Notes: generated by a model from the letters alone, not told the origin. A stretch of DNA of 64,000 nt from Hyphomicrobiales bacterium (GCA_022842205.1 JALHQA010000001.1:310001-374000); one strand, 5' to 3'; shown: positions 17,398 through 25,537, numbered from the stretch's first letter. Program-made: numbers and translations.

Positions 17398-18183
17398 TCA
17401 GCGTTCAATCGAATTCGTCGCGATCCCGTAGCGGATCACTGTCATGCTGGACTCGGCCCGGCCAAACGTATCTTCGGGCCCCCCGCCCGCAAGACCGTTC
17501 GGGTTTGAATCGACAAGCGCGCGCAGCGCCAGCGACAGCGAACCGAGCTGACGCGCCAGCGTGAGAACCTCCGTCTGCCGCGGGAGAAGTTCGAGTGTCG
17601 CGGTGCGACCGACCACGACTTTCTCACCATCCTGCTCGGACACGCGCTGATCGATGGCGAGAACCCGCACATTGGTCAGGATCGTCCTGCTGGAATAACG
17701 CTCATCGCCGCCGCCATCGTCCTTACGCGTCAGGATGACATCGACGCGATCGTTCGGAAGGATGAAACCGCCGGCGCCCGTCTCGGCGGAGATTTCAGTT
17801 GCGACGGCCCGCATGCCAGCCGGCAGAATGGCGGACATGAATCCGGATCCATCGGCCTTCACGATCTTCTGCATGCGGATCGGCTCACCGGCAACGAACG
17901 GCTGGCGTGCGATCGCGCCCTTCAGTTCTTCCATCGCTTCCGGCTGTGCCGATCTTGTGATGACGCCGGCCGCGCCGGACTCCGGCCAGGGACGCCAGGC
18001 AAGCACGTCCGGCCCGATCACCTGTCCCATGCCGATTTCGGCGCCGGCCACAAGCACGTCCGATGTCGGTGCCTGTTTCTCGACAACCCGCGGCGGCGGA
18101 GGCTCCTCGCCACCGACCAACATAGCTGCCGTACCACCGGCGATGATCGCGATGGCAAGGACTGCGATACGGGCGAATTTCAT
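17398..18183 (-). CDS. cpaB: Flp pilus assembly protein CpaB/RcpC
   Basis: Periplasmic Flp pilus factor of 261 residues anchored by an N-terminal membrane segment (IAVLAIAIIAGGTAAMLV). It contains an SAF/RcpC domain (about 45-110, 'VLVAGAEIGMGQVIGPDVLAWRPWP' in part) and the CpaB C-terminal region ('ILPAGMRAVATEISAETGAGGFILPNDRVDVILT'). These proteins help the secretin and may contact peptidoglycan. It heads the minus-strand pilus operon; a candidate CtrA box and a leader hairpin (18203-18227) lie upstream. Confidence 0.93.
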   Translation of the reverse strand: MKFARIAVLAIAIIAGGTAAMLVGGEEPPPPRVVEKQAPTSDVLVAGAEIGMGQVIGPDVLAWRPWPESGAAGVITRSAQPEAMEELKGAIARQPFVAGEPIRMQKIVKADGSGFMSAILPAGMRAVATEISAETGAGGFILPNDRVDVILTRKDDGGGDERYSSRTILTNVRVLAIDQRVSEQDGEKVVVGRTATLELLPRQTEVLTLARQLGSLSLALRALVDSNPNGLAGGGPEDTFGRAESSMTVIRYGIATNSIER

Positions 18184-18202
18184 ACGCGTCTACCTCGGAG
18201 CC

Positions 18203-18227
18203 GGGACCTCTGATTCCAGAAGGTCCC
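18203..18227 (-). promoter_or_regulatory. Hairpin in the cpaB leader
   Basis: GGGACCT (18203-18209) pairs with AGGTCCC (18221-18227) around an 11-base loop, 20 to 44 bases before the cpaB start and downstream of the candidate CtrA box. It would fold in the 5' leader of the operon transcript. Function unknown; it has no T-run, so it is not a terminator. Confidence 0.35.
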
Positions 18228-18250
18228 AACGGCATTTGAGGCGACAAACG

Positions 18251-18265
18251 TCAATGTATGGTTAA
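18251..18265 (-). promoter_or_regulatory. Candidate CtrA box upstream of cpaB
   Basis: On the minus strand TTAACCAT (18265-18258) is followed by TTGA with 7-base spacing (TTAA-N7-TTGA), one base off the full TTAA-N7-TTAA CtrA site. It lies about 70-80 bases before the cpaB start, like the element before tadD. The identical TTAACCAT octamer at two pilus promoters supports, but does not prove, shared control. Confidence 0.45.
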
Positions 18266-18302
18266 TGGGGCGTTATAGATTTTCGGAAGCTGCATCAAGC
18301 AA

Positions 18303-18806
18303 CTAGCGCAGAAAAATGGCGAGCGACGGAGCCATTGCGAGAGCTGCTCCGGAAAGCGCGATTCCGTAGGGAACGCCGGTCTTCGTATCGTGCAGACGCG
18401 CGATCCACGCCTGCCCGGCGAGCGCGACCGGCAAAGGCATGCGGCGGACGAGGAGAATGAGAACAGTCAGCACGCCACCGAGGATCGTGGCGAGAATCGC
18501 CCATTCCAGTAGCGGCATGAACGGCCCGGTCCATACGGCGATGGCGGCCGCGAGCTTGGCATCGCCGCCTCCGATCCAGTTCATGGCGAACAGGGCAAAG
18601 CACAATGCCAGCACGCCGACGCCAGCGGCATAATGCTGGGCGACGGACGCCGCATCGAGGCCTACGGCAAGCGCCACCGGCAGAAAAAGCAGCGCAAGAG
18701 CGACCGGCAAGGCGTTCGGGATGCGCATCGTCAAAAGATCGCTGAACGCCGCCGCGAGAAGCAGCGCCATGAAGACGAACAGGGCGATTTGCGACACACC
18801 GGCCAT
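18303..18806 (-). CDS. cpaA: Prepilin peptidase CpaA/TadV
   Basis: Inner-membrane aspartic prepilin peptidase of 167 residues that cleaves the leader of Flp pilin and TadE-like pseudopilins. The two catalytic aspartates are visible: one in 'AAAFSDLLTMRIPN' (about residue 23) and one in the GxGD motif 'WIGGGDAKLAAA' (about residue 77). Six hydrophobic segments fill the protein; the N-methyltransferase domain of longer type IV peptidases is absent, as is usual for TadV. It lies between cpaB and flp on the same strand and is separated from flp by a strong terminator, so it needs its own promoter or read-through. Confidence 0.93.
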   Translation of the reverse strand: MAGVSQIALFVFMALLLAAAFSDLLTMRIPNALPVALALLFLPVALAVGLDAASVAQHYAAGVGVLALCFALFAMNWIGGGDAKLAAAIAVWTGPFMPLLEWAILATILGGVLTVLILLVRRMPLPVALAGQAWIARLHDTKTGVPYGIALSGAALAMAPSLAIFLR

Positions 18807-18832
18807 AGGGCGATTTGGAGCAGAACGGGATT

Positions 18833-18867
18833 AAAAAAACGAAAAGCCGCCTCCCGGTGGAGGCGGC
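18833..18867 (-). terminator. Rho-independent terminator after flp
   Basis: On the minus strand GCCGCCTCC-ACCG-GGAGGCGGC (18867-18846), a perfect 9-bp stem, is followed by TTTTCGTTTTTTT. It starts 20 bases after the flp stop and lies before cpaA, so pilin mRNA ends here. Confidence 0.9.
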
Positions 18868-18887
18868 CTTCCTTGAAAACGGTCAAA

Positions 18888-19058
18888 TTACTGGGCGTTC
18901 TGGAGCGTCGTGCCAATCGTGTTGAACGTATTGCCGAGCTCAGGGCCGACGATCTGGAGGCCGGTGATGATCGCCAGGCTGACGATCGCCGCGATCAGGC
19001 CGTACTCGATGGCCGTGGCACCGGACTCGTCCTTCAGGAAACGAGAAAACAGAGTCAT
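18888..19058 (-). CDS. flp: Flp family type IVb pilin
   Basis: Major subunit of the Flp/Tad pilus, 56 residues. The translation begins MTLFSRFLKDESGATAIEYG and shows the class IVb prepilin site G-ATAIEY: cleavage is expected after Gly13, with Glu at +5 and Tyr at +6. A hydrophobic helix follows (GLIAAIVSLAIITGLQIVG), then a short polar tail ending NTIGTTLQNAQ. It starts at an ATG with GGAG-like TAGGAGC 6-12 bases upstream. A terminator follows directly and a long AT-rich upstream region (to 19357) holds the promoter and a leader hairpin. Confidence 0.96.
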   Translation of the reverse strand: MTLFSRFLKDESGATAIEYGLIAAIVSLAIITGLQIVGPELGNTFNTIGTTLQNAQ

Positions 19059-19087
19059 GGAATGCTCCTAACTGCAGTTACACATAG

Positions 19088-19121
19088 ACAGGTTCTTCGA
19101 GATTCCCCCCTCGAAACCTGT
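19088..19121 (-). promoter_or_regulatory. Leader hairpin upstream of flp
   Basis: ACAGGT-TC-TTCGAG (19088-19101) pairs with CTCGAA-ACCTGT (19110-19121), a 12-bp stem with a two-base bulge, 30 bases before the flp start. On the transcript the loop is G-rich. It probably lies in the 5' untranslated region and may stabilise the abundant pilin mRNA. The rest of 19122-19357 is AT-rich with three GATTC (GANTC, CcrM-type methylation) sites in the wider gap and no gene. Confidence 0.4.
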
Positions 19122-19357
19122 GCGGACACTACAGAGGTGCTCTTGCCACAATATTAATGGGCACGATCAATCTGGATTCTATTTGAAGATACAGATAGTT
19201 ACGAAGAATTTAATTTGTCTAAAATCTTAGCCGTCTCCGCCGATCCTCCTGACAAAACAGGGCTGAGCGGCAAGCCGTTGAGCCGTTAGAGATTCCTTCA
19301 CCTTCCTCACGCATCACTGACGAAGGCATTTTTTGAGTTTATGCGGGTGTACGCGGT

Positions 19358-19888
19358 ATGATTTTTCTTCGCGGCTTTCTCGTCGCAGCCGCCCTGTCGG
19401 CCCTGCCTGTCGCATCGGCATGGAGCCAGGACACGCTTCCCGAACTTCCGCCCGAAGGCGAAACGGTCGCAGCCGAGGCGGCCGCACGGCTGACGGAGAC
19501 GGTCTCGGTAAAGCTCGATCTTGCCGCGGTCGTACGTATTCCCGCAGGCACGGACACGCTGGCGCTCGGCAACCCCGCCATTGCGGACGTAACCCAGCCT
19601 CGCCCGGGCAGCTTCGCGGTCGTGACCGGCAAGAGCTACGGCACGACGAACATGCTGGCCCTGACGCGCGACGGCGATGTGCTGCATGAGATGACCATCC
19701 ATGTGAAAGCGCCGGAAAACGTCAATCTCACCGTGCTGCGCGGCGCATCCCGCGAAACCTGGTCATGCCTGCCGCGCTGCGAGCCGACCGTAACGCTTGG
19801 CGATAACGCCGATTATTTCAACGGCAGCAGCGGACAGATCGGCAGCCGCAACGGCCTTGCCGGCGGGAGCGGCGGCGGCCAGCGTTAA
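19358..19888 (+). CDS. Pilus assembly protein with secretin N-terminal domain
   Basis: A secreted protein of 176 residues with a signal peptide (FLVAAALSALPVASAWSQ, cleavage near residue 23). The body matches the pilus N-terminal domain found at the start of CpaC (residues about 45-120: 'LDLAAVVRIPAGTDTLALGN', 'PGSFAVVTGKSYGTTNMLAL'), but there is no BON or secretin core. Two cysteines (about 130 and 134, 'WSCLPRCEP') and a Gly/Ser-rich tail close it. It is probably a periplasmic accessory of the Flp secretin complex. It leads a plus-strand group with two TadE-like genes. Its own ribosome site is weak. Exact role unknown. Confidence 0.82.
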   Translation: MIFLRGFLVAAALSALPVASAWSQDTLPELPPEGETVAAEAAARLTETVSVKLDLAAVVRIPAGTDTLALGNPAIADVTQPRPGSFAVVTGKSYGTTNMLALTRDGDVLHEMTIHVKAPENVNLTVLRGASRETWSCLPRCEPTVTLGDNADYFNGSSGQIGSRNGLAGGSGGGQR

Positions 19889-19998
19889 GCGATCATTAAC
19901 GCATACGGCAGCATGGCTCCTCGCCGCTAACGCAGCGGAAAACATTTCACCGCATCTTCCCGAGCTGAACGGGCGCCGCCTGCACGGCGGACGAGGAT

Positions 19999-20541
19999 AT
20001 GATGCTCTGGTTTCCCAACAACAGCCGAGACCGCACTCCGCGGCATCTTCTCGCGCGCTACGCAGCGGACGATCGCGGCGAGGTCGTCGAGTTCGCGCTG
20101 TTGGCACTGCCGTTTTTCGCACTGCTCTTTGCGATCATACAGGTATCGCTCGCGATGTTCGCCAGTCAGGCCCTGCAGTCGACCGTGTCCAAGGCATCGC
20201 GCCAGATCATGACCGGCCAGATTCAGACGGCGGGAACGGGTGTCGCCGGATTCCGCGCCGCGCTCTGCGCCAACTCGTTTCTGTTCGACTGCGAAAAGCT
20301 GATGATCCAGGTGCAATCCTTCGCCGATTTCAGCGCCGCCACTCCGACCGACATCAACAACGAGTGCTTCGACCTCGAAGAGGACGAGGAGGCCCCCGCT
20401 TCCTGCTTCAGCCCCGGCGGCTCGAGCCAGGTGACCCTGGTGCGCGTGTCCTACAAATGGCCGCTGGGCGTCACCCTGGAAGACTTCGGCAAGGGCACGA
20501 CCCTCGTCGCGATGTCGGCCTTCCACAACGAGCCGTACTGA
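19999..20541 (+). CDS. TadE-like pseudopilin
   Basis: A 180-residue minor pilin of the Flp pilus. The N-terminal region has the class IVb processing pattern: 'ADDRGEVVEFALLALPFFALLFAIIQVSL' in outline, with Gly before E-V-V-E-F and a hydrophobic helix after it (about residues 28-55). The remainder is a periplasmic domain with four cysteines (about residues 91, 97, 116, 126). A GAGG ribosome site precedes ATG ATG at 19999/20002. Its stop overlaps the next start by one base (TGATG), so the two pseudopilins are translated together. Assigned to the TadE/TadG-like family by this pattern. Confidence 0.85.
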   Translation: MMLWFPNNSRDRTPRHLLARYAADDRGEVVEFALLALPFFALLFAIIQVSLAMFASQALQSTVSKASRQIMTGQIQTAGTGVAGFRAALCANSFLFDCEKLMIQVQSFADFSAATPTDINNECFDLEEDEEAPASCFSPGGSSQVTLVRVSYKWPLGVTLEDFGKGTTLVAMSAFHNEPY

Positions 20542-21116
20542 TGCGCCAGAACCTCTCCCGCCTCAACGACCAGATCCGGCGCCTGCGGCGCGACACCGGC
20601 GCGGTGTCCGCGGTCGAGTTCGCCATTCTATTGCCGGTCATGCTGCTGCTGTTGCTCGGCACATTCGACATCGCCCGGGCGATCGAAGTTAAGAACAAGA
20701 CCATGCTGCTTGCGCGCACGGTGAGCGATTTCGTCAGCGGGGCCCGTCAGGTCACGCCGGAAGAGCTCGCCAAGATCGTGCAGGCTTCCCGCACGGTCAT
20801 GTATCCCTACTCGTCGGATGCCGCGGTATTGACGATCAAGATCGAAAGCATCCGCAAAGCACCCGACGGCGAGAGTTTCATCGTCGATTGGTCCTACGCT
20901 CCCGCCGATGCCACGACGGATGCCACCGTGGACCCCGACGAGTTCAGTCCACCCGACGCCTCGGTCGTGCTCACCAAGGTCGACTATACCTACAACCTGA
21001 AATTCGCGGGCTTCCTGTTCGACCGGATCGGTTTCAGCTCGATCAACATGCACTCGCAGAACTACATGGCGCCGCGCTGGGGCGTGCCGGTGGAAGCGTC
21101 GGGCTTTCCCAACTGA
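20541..21116 (+). CDS. tadE: TadE family pseudopilin
   Basis: A 191-residue minor pilin. Residues about 17-45 show 'RDTGAVSAVEFAILLPVMLL', where Gly20 is followed by the Glu-Phe signature and a long hydrophobic segment, the mark of TadE-like pseudopilins cleaved by CpaA/TadV. The remainder is a periplasmic globular region without recognisable repeats. It is coupled to the preceding gene and ends one base before the convergent GGDEF-EAL gene stop at 21117, so their 3' ends abut. Pseudopilins are needed to start fibre assembly in the Tad system. Confidence 0.88.
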   Translation: MRQNLSRLNDQIRRLRRDTGAVSAVEFAILLPVMLLLLLGTFDIARAIEVKNKTMLLARTVSDFVSGARQVTPEELAKIVQASRTVMYPYSSDAAVLTIKIESIRKAPDGESFIVDWSYAPADATTDATVDPDEFSPPDASVVLTKVDYTYNLKFAGFLFDRIGFSSINMHSQNYMAPRWGVPVEASGFPN

Positions 21117-23318
21117 TTATTCGGCCCGCGTGCCGGCCGTCCGCCGGATGTGGCTGATAAGATCGCGCGCGCCGGCGCGCCGCTTGGCCGAGTACAGCTC
21201 CTCGAATTCGGCCGCGGGCATCGGCTTCCCGAAGAGATAACCCTGAGCGTATGTGCAACCCTGCGCCAGCAGGAACTCGCGCTGCGCCGCGCTCTCGACA
21301 CCCTCCGCAACCGTCTCGAAACCGAGATTTTGCGTCATTGTCAGAATGGTCGCGACAACGACGCGCGCCGACCCGTCGCGCACGCATTCCGAAACGAAGC
21401 TGCGATCGATCTTGAGCACATCAACCGGCATGCGTGTGAGCGAGGCAAGGTTCGAATAGCCGGTGCCGAAATCGTCGATGGCCAGCCGCACTCCCGCCGC
21501 CCTGAGCGGCGCAAGATCGCGTGCTGTTGTGCGCGGATCCAGCATGGCGACGGTTTCAGTGATCTCGATCTCGATGGCGGACGGCGGAATACCGGCTTCC
21601 TCGATCGTTTTCAGAACATCGCTGGCAAAACTTGGCTGCTGACACTGCGACGCCGAAACATTGACCGAGATTTTCGGCGTCAGCCCCTTCATGTACCAGA
21701 CGCTGGCCTGGCGGCAGGACTCGCGAAGGACATGCGTGCCAATGGTGTCGAGAATGCCGGATTCCTCGGCGATGGCGATGAAATCGGTAGGACCGATGAG
21801 GCCGCGCGTCGGATGACGCCAGCGCACGAGCGCCTCGGCACCGACGATGGCGCCGTCGGTGAGCGCGACCTGCGGCTGATAATAGACTTCGAGCTGGTTC
21901 TTCTCGACCGCCGTGCGGAGCTCCTGTTCGATCATCAGGCGTCGATAGGCATAGGACTTCATATCCCGCGCCGAGAATTTGTAAGTTGCGCGCCCTTGCG
22001 ATTTGGCGTCGGCAAGCGCATTCGCGGCACTGCGCAACAGCGTCGCGAAATCCATTCCGTCTTCGGGAGCCATGGCGATGCCGATAGAGCCGGTGACGGA
22101 AACCGAGTGCCCGGAAATCTCGAACGGACGGGCCAGCGCGGTGATGAGCCTGGCCGCGTACTGGCCGATGCATTCCTCGTTCACATTGCAGCTGACGACG
22201 AAACCGAATTCGTCTCCGCCCAGCCGTGCCATGAGCACATCACAGTCGTCGCCGGGGTGCTGTTTCAGATACATGCCCAGCGCTTCGGCCGTTACCGCCT
22301 TCAGCCGTTCGGCAACACCGATGATGGCAAGATCCCCGACATCGATGCCGAGCGCTTCGTTGACCCGCTTGATCCGATCGAGATCAAGATAAAGCAGCGA
22401 AGCCTTTCCCCCGCGTTCAAGGACGCTCTGGGTGTAACGCCGCATCTGTTCGCGATTGGCGAGGCCGGACGCACCGTCCGTCATTGTCAGCTTCTGCACC
22501 GCCTCGAAACTGTCGACGATGCTCTTGGTCATCGCGACGAAGGAGCGCGAAAGTTCGCCGAGTTCGTCCTTGCGGCTTTCGGGCACCGGAACCGAAAAAT
22601 TGCCGGCGGCGAGCCGGCGCGTCGCGAGCGTCAGACGCCTCACAGGCGCCGTCAGATAGTTGATGAAGAAGGCGCAGAGCGGCAGCGCCAGCATGACGAA
22701 GACGAGCGCCAGCACGATGTTGCGGCTGACGGCCGACGAGATCGCCTCATCGATTGGCCTCGTGGACAGGCCGACGCGGGCGATTCCAATCAGAGAACCT
22801 TCGGACCTGACCGGCACGGCGATGTGGAGAACGCCGTCGCCGCGGCGGCTGGAAGCAACGCCACCACTGAACGCCTCGAGAAAGGCGATCGAGGCCATGG
22901 GATCGCGCAGCACGCTTTCGGGATCGGAGTTCCTCGCCGCGCCGGCGGCATCGACTTCCACCGTATAAGCGTAACGCGTGTTCTCACTGGCGGCCGCGAT
23001 GCGATCGAGCACGACCTGAAGATCGGACAGGCGGCGATCCGACGGCATATCGCCGGCAACGCTTTCGACGACGGCCACGATCTGCCGGGTCTTTTCATCG
23101 AATGCGGAATTGGCCGCGCGTTCGGCCTCGCTGTTGTTGATGGTGACGAAGGCGGCGGTCAGCACGAGCAGAAGGGCGGCCACGAACAACGTAAAACGTG
23201 CCGCGAGACCCAGAGGAAGCTGCGTGTTCAGACGCCTCAGCCAGCCGATCAATTCGATGTCCAACGCCGAAATGCTGCGAGGGGGTGCGGCCGTAGGCAC
23301 CCGAAATCCGGCCAGCAT
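21117..23318 (-). CDS. Membrane-bound GGDEF-EAL protein (c-di-GMP synthesis/degradation)
   Basis: A 733-residue inner-membrane protein for c-di-GMP turnover. It has one membrane segment near residues 42-62, a sensor region of about 120 residues, a second segment near 195-215, a HAMP domain (about 215-270), a GGDEF domain (about 285-450) and an EAL domain (about 465-715). 'RLGGDEFGFV' is intact, but the position of the inhibitory RxxD site reads DDCD. The EAL motifs 'GAEALVRWRHP', 'EITET' and 'DDFGTGYSNLASL' are intact, so phosphodiesterase activity is likely; the net direction cannot be told. A perfect TTAA-N7-TTAA lies about 45 bases upstream. Position next to the pilus locus fits control of surface attachment. 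Confidence 0.94.
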   Translation of the reverse strand: MLAGFRVPTAAPPRSISALDIELIGWLRRLNTQLPLGLAARFTLFVAALLLVLTAAFVTINNSEAERAANSAFDEKTRQIVAVVESVAGDMPSDRRLSDLQVVLDRIAAASENTRYAYTVEVDAAGAARNSDPESVLRDPMASIAFLEAFSGGVASSRRGDGVLHIAVPVRSEGSLIGIARVGLSTRPIDEAISSAVSRNIVLALVFVMLALPLCAFFINYLTAPVRRLTLATRRLAAGNFSVPVPESRKDELGELSRSFVAMTKSIVDSFEAVQKLTMTDGASGLANREQMRRYTQSVLERGGKASLLYLDLDRIKRVNEALGIDVGDLAIIGVAERLKAVTAEALGMYLKQHPGDDCDVLMARLGGDEFGFVVSCNVNEECIGQYAARLITALARPFEISGHSVSVTGSIGIAMAPEDGMDFATLLRSAANALADAKSQGRATYKFSARDMKSYAYRRLMIEQELRTAVEKNQLEVYYQPQVALTDGAIVGAEALVRWRHPTRGLIGPTDFIAIAEESGILDTIGTHVLRESCRQASVWYMKGLTPKISVNVSASQCQQPSFASDVLKTIEEAGIPPSAIEIEITETVAMLDPRTTARDLAPLRAAGVRLAIDDFGTGYSNLASLTRMPVDVLKIDRSFVSECVRDGSARVVVATILTMTQNLGFETVAEGVESAAQREFLLAQGCTYAQGYLFGKPMPAAEFEELYSAKRRAGARDLISHIRRTAGTRAE

Positions 23319-23361
23319 GGAGACGAAAGAGGTCCCGTTAACGTGATTTAAGGTGTGGTGA

Positions 23362-23376
23362 TTAAACAGACGTTAA
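23362..23376. promoter_or_regulatory. Perfect CtrA-type box upstream of the GGDEF-EAL gene
   Basis: TTAA (23362-23365), seven bases, TTAA (23373-23376): the full CtrA consensus TTAA-N7-TTAA. It lies 44-58 bases upstream of the ATG at 23318, a promoter-proximal position. The site partly overlaps the T-run of the terminator that ends the upstream phosphomannomutase gene. Confidence 0.5.
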
Positions 23377-23407
23377 AAACTGCGGCGAAACGGTGGAATC
23401 CGCCGCA
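23374..23407 (-). terminator. Terminator after phosphomannomutase/phosphoglucomutase
   Basis: On the minus strand TGCGGCG (23407-23401) pairs with CGCCGCA (23387-23381) around a 13-base loop and is followed by GTTTTTAACG. It lies 40 bases after the stop at 23447. Confidence 0.6.
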
Positions 23408-23446
23408 ATTTTCGACGTTAGAACTAGGACTTCCGGCCAGGAGAGG

Positions 23447-24946
23447 TCAGAGAGTCTGGTTGTAGGCACCCACTTCGGGATGCGTCCGCAGCACATCGTC
23501 CACGGCTTTGAACATTTCGCGCATCCGCGCCTCGGAGACCGGGCTTTCAACAACAACAACAAGCTCCGGCTTGTTCGATGAAGCCCGGACCAGACCCCAG
23601 GTGCCGTCTTCCACCGTGACGCGCACGCCGTTGACGGTGACGAGATCGCGGATCGGCTGGCCGGCGACTTTCTCGCCCTTCTTCTGCGCGTCCTGAAAAT
23701 GTTTCACGACCTGATCGACGATGCCGTATTTCGCCTCGTCGGCGCAGTGCGGCGCCATGGTCGGCGAACCCCAGGTCTTCGGCAGCGCGTTCTTGAGATC
23801 GGACATCGACTTGTCCGGCGAACGGTCCAGCATGTCGAGCACGGCGATGGCCGAGACGAGCCCGTCGTCATAGCCGCGGCCGATCGGCGTGTTGAAGAAG
23901 TAGTGGCCAGACTTTTCGAATCCGGCGAGCGCGCCGGATTCGTTGACGCGGCGCTTCATGTAGGAATGGCCGGTCTTCCAGTAATCGGCCTTCACGCCCA
24001 GCTTCTGCAATTCGGGATCGGTGACGAACAGGCCGGTCGATTTCACGTCGACCACGAAGGTCGGCTTGTCGTGCACCTTGGCGAGATCGCGCGCCAGCAT
24101 GACGCCGACCTTGTCGGCGAATATCTCCTCGCCTTCATTGTCGACGATGCCGCAGCGGTCGCCGTCGCCGTCGAACCCGAGCGCGACATCGGCGCCGGAC
24201 GCCAACACGGCGTCGCGCATCGCATGCAGCATTTCCAGGTCCTCGGGATTGGGATTGTATTTCGGGAAGGAGTGATCGAGCTCGGTGTCGAGTTCGACGA
24301 CCTCGCAGCCAAGCTCGCGCAGCACACGCGGCGCGAACGCGCCGGCCGTGCCGTTGCCGCAGGCGCAGACCACCTTCAGCTTGCGCTTGAGCTTCGGACG
24401 ATTGGTGAGATCCTTGATATAGCGATCGGGGAAATTCTCGACGAAGACATAGCCGCCGCCCGGCTTGAGATCGAAATCGGCGTTGAGCACGATCTCCCTG
24501 AGCTTCGTCATCTCGTCCGGACCGAAGGTCAGCGGGCGGTTCACGCCCATCTTGACGCCTGTCCAGCCATTGTCGTTGTGCGAGGCCGTGACCATGGCGA
24601 CGGCAGGCACATCGAGTTCGAACTGGGCGAAATAGGCCATGGGCGACATCGCGAGGCCGATGTCGTGAACCTTGACGCCGGAGGCCATCAGGCCGGTGAC
24701 CAGCGCCATCTTGATGGACGCCGAATAGCCTCGGAAGTCATGGCCGGTGACGATCTCGGGCTTTATGCCCATGCGGTGCATCAGAGTGCCGATGCCCATG
24801 CCGAGCGCCTGAATGCCCATCAGGTTGATTTCTTTTTCGAACAGCCAGCGCGCGTCGTATTCGCGGAAACCGGTCGCCTTCACCATGGGCCCGGACTCGT
24901 AGGCATAGGTGTTGGGAACAAGGCTCGGCTGCGGCTTCGGAAACAT
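23447..24946 (-). CDS. Phosphomannomutase/phosphoglucomutase
   Basis: Cytoplasmic alpha-D-phosphohexomutase of 499 residues that interconverts hexose 1- and 6-phosphates, feeding sugar nucleotides for surface polysaccharide or glucan synthesis. Family motifs: active-site serine loop 'AMVTASHNDNGWTGVKMG' (phosphoserine in TASHN), metal loop 'ALGFDGDGDRCGIVD', sugar-binding loop 'GFEKSGHYFFN', and a phosphate-binding C-terminus. The start at 24946 has AGGAGA a few bases upstream and gives MFPKPQPSLVPN; a longer frame to 25000 lacks such a site. It could supply glucose 1-phosphate links to the glycogen cluster, but it is 20 kb away. Confidence 0.93.
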   Translation of the reverse strand: MFPKPQPSLVPNTYAYESGPMVKATGFREYDARWLFEKEINLMGIQALGMGIGTLMHRMGIKPEIVTGHDFRGYSASIKMALVTGLMASGVKVHDIGLAMSPMAYFAQFELDVPAVAMVTASHNDNGWTGVKMGVNRPLTFGPDEMTKLREIVLNADFDLKPGGGYVFVENFPDRYIKDLTNRPKLKRKLKVVCACGNGTAGAFAPRVLRELGCEVVELDTELDHSFPKYNPNPEDLEMLHAMRDAVLASGADVALGFDGDGDRCGIVDNEGEEIFADKVGVMLARDLAKVHDKPTFVVDVKSTGLFVTDPELQKLGVKADYWKTGHSYMKRRVNESGALAGFEKSGHYFFNTPIGRGYDDGLVSAIAVLDMLDRSPDKSMSDLKNALPKTWGSPTMAPHCADEAKYGIVDQVVKHFQDAQKKGEKVAGQPIRDLVTVNGVRVTVEDGTWGLVRASSNKPELVVVVESPVSEARMREMFKAVDDVLRTHPEVGAYNQTL

Positions 24947-25036
24947 GGGTTCTCCTAGGATCGGGGCACGGACGCGCAGGCAGGACTTAGCATGTTTCAT
25001 GCCCTGCGGTGACGACGAAAAAACGGCGAAGGGAGC

Positions 25037-25537
25037 CTATTGCTCCAGAATCAGACGGCCATTTTTCATCTCGACCGTTCCGAGCTTCTTGAGAAAGGAC
25101 ATGCCGAGAAGATTGACGCCGAGCGCGCCCTCCTGGGCGATGGTGGCCTCGACATTGGACACCGAGATACCGCCGATCCGAACCGAATTGAGCGAGACGC
25201 GCTTGCCTTTCGACTCGCCATTGGCGGTCAGAAGCTTGATGTCATAGCGATCGCCCGGGCGGATCAGCCCGAGCTCCCGGCCATCCTCATAGGTCAGGGC
25301 CACGAGGCTCGCGCCGGTATCCACCATCGCCTTGAACGGCCGGCCGTTGATGTGCAGCGGCGCCTCGAAATGGCCAAGACCGTCCGCCGACAGCATCACG
25401 CGCGCGACGGCGCCATCCGACTCGACCACGGCCGGAGGAGCCGGATCGACCAGAGCCAGCAGGCGCTGCGACAGGTCGGGCGTCGACACCGCCAGAAGCA
25501 CGGCGGCGACCGCTATGGCGCTCACGAGTTTCAGCAT
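25037..25537 (-). CDS. Retropepsin-like aspartic protease, TIGR02281 type
   Basis: A 166-residue protein with an N-terminal membrane segment (LVSAIAVAAVLLAVS) and a periplasmic single-domain aspartyl protease fold of clan AA. The catalytic motif is 'KAMVDTGASLVALTYEDG' (Asp in DTGAS near residue 76), followed by the flap and the closing 'LLGMSFLKKLGTVEMKNGRLIL', which is characteristic of the TIGR02281 family. Such proteins act as dimers; the natural substrate is unknown. The start at 25537 gives the signal-anchor directly; an upstream extension to 25579 adds only a short polar stretch. Confidence 0.88.
   Translation of the reverse strand: MLKLVSAIAVAAVLLAVSTPDLSQRLLALVDPAPPAVVESDGAVARVMLSADGLGHFEAPLHINGRPFKAMVDTGASLVALTYEDGRELGLIRPGDRYDIKLLTANGESKGKRVSLNSVRIGGISVSNVEATIAQEGALGVNLLGMSFLKKLGTVEMKNGRLILEQ

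Noticed and set aside
19130-19240. Second CtrA-like boxes (TTTT-N7-TTAA) upstream of flp
   Set aside because: Only one half matches and the region is simply AT-rich.
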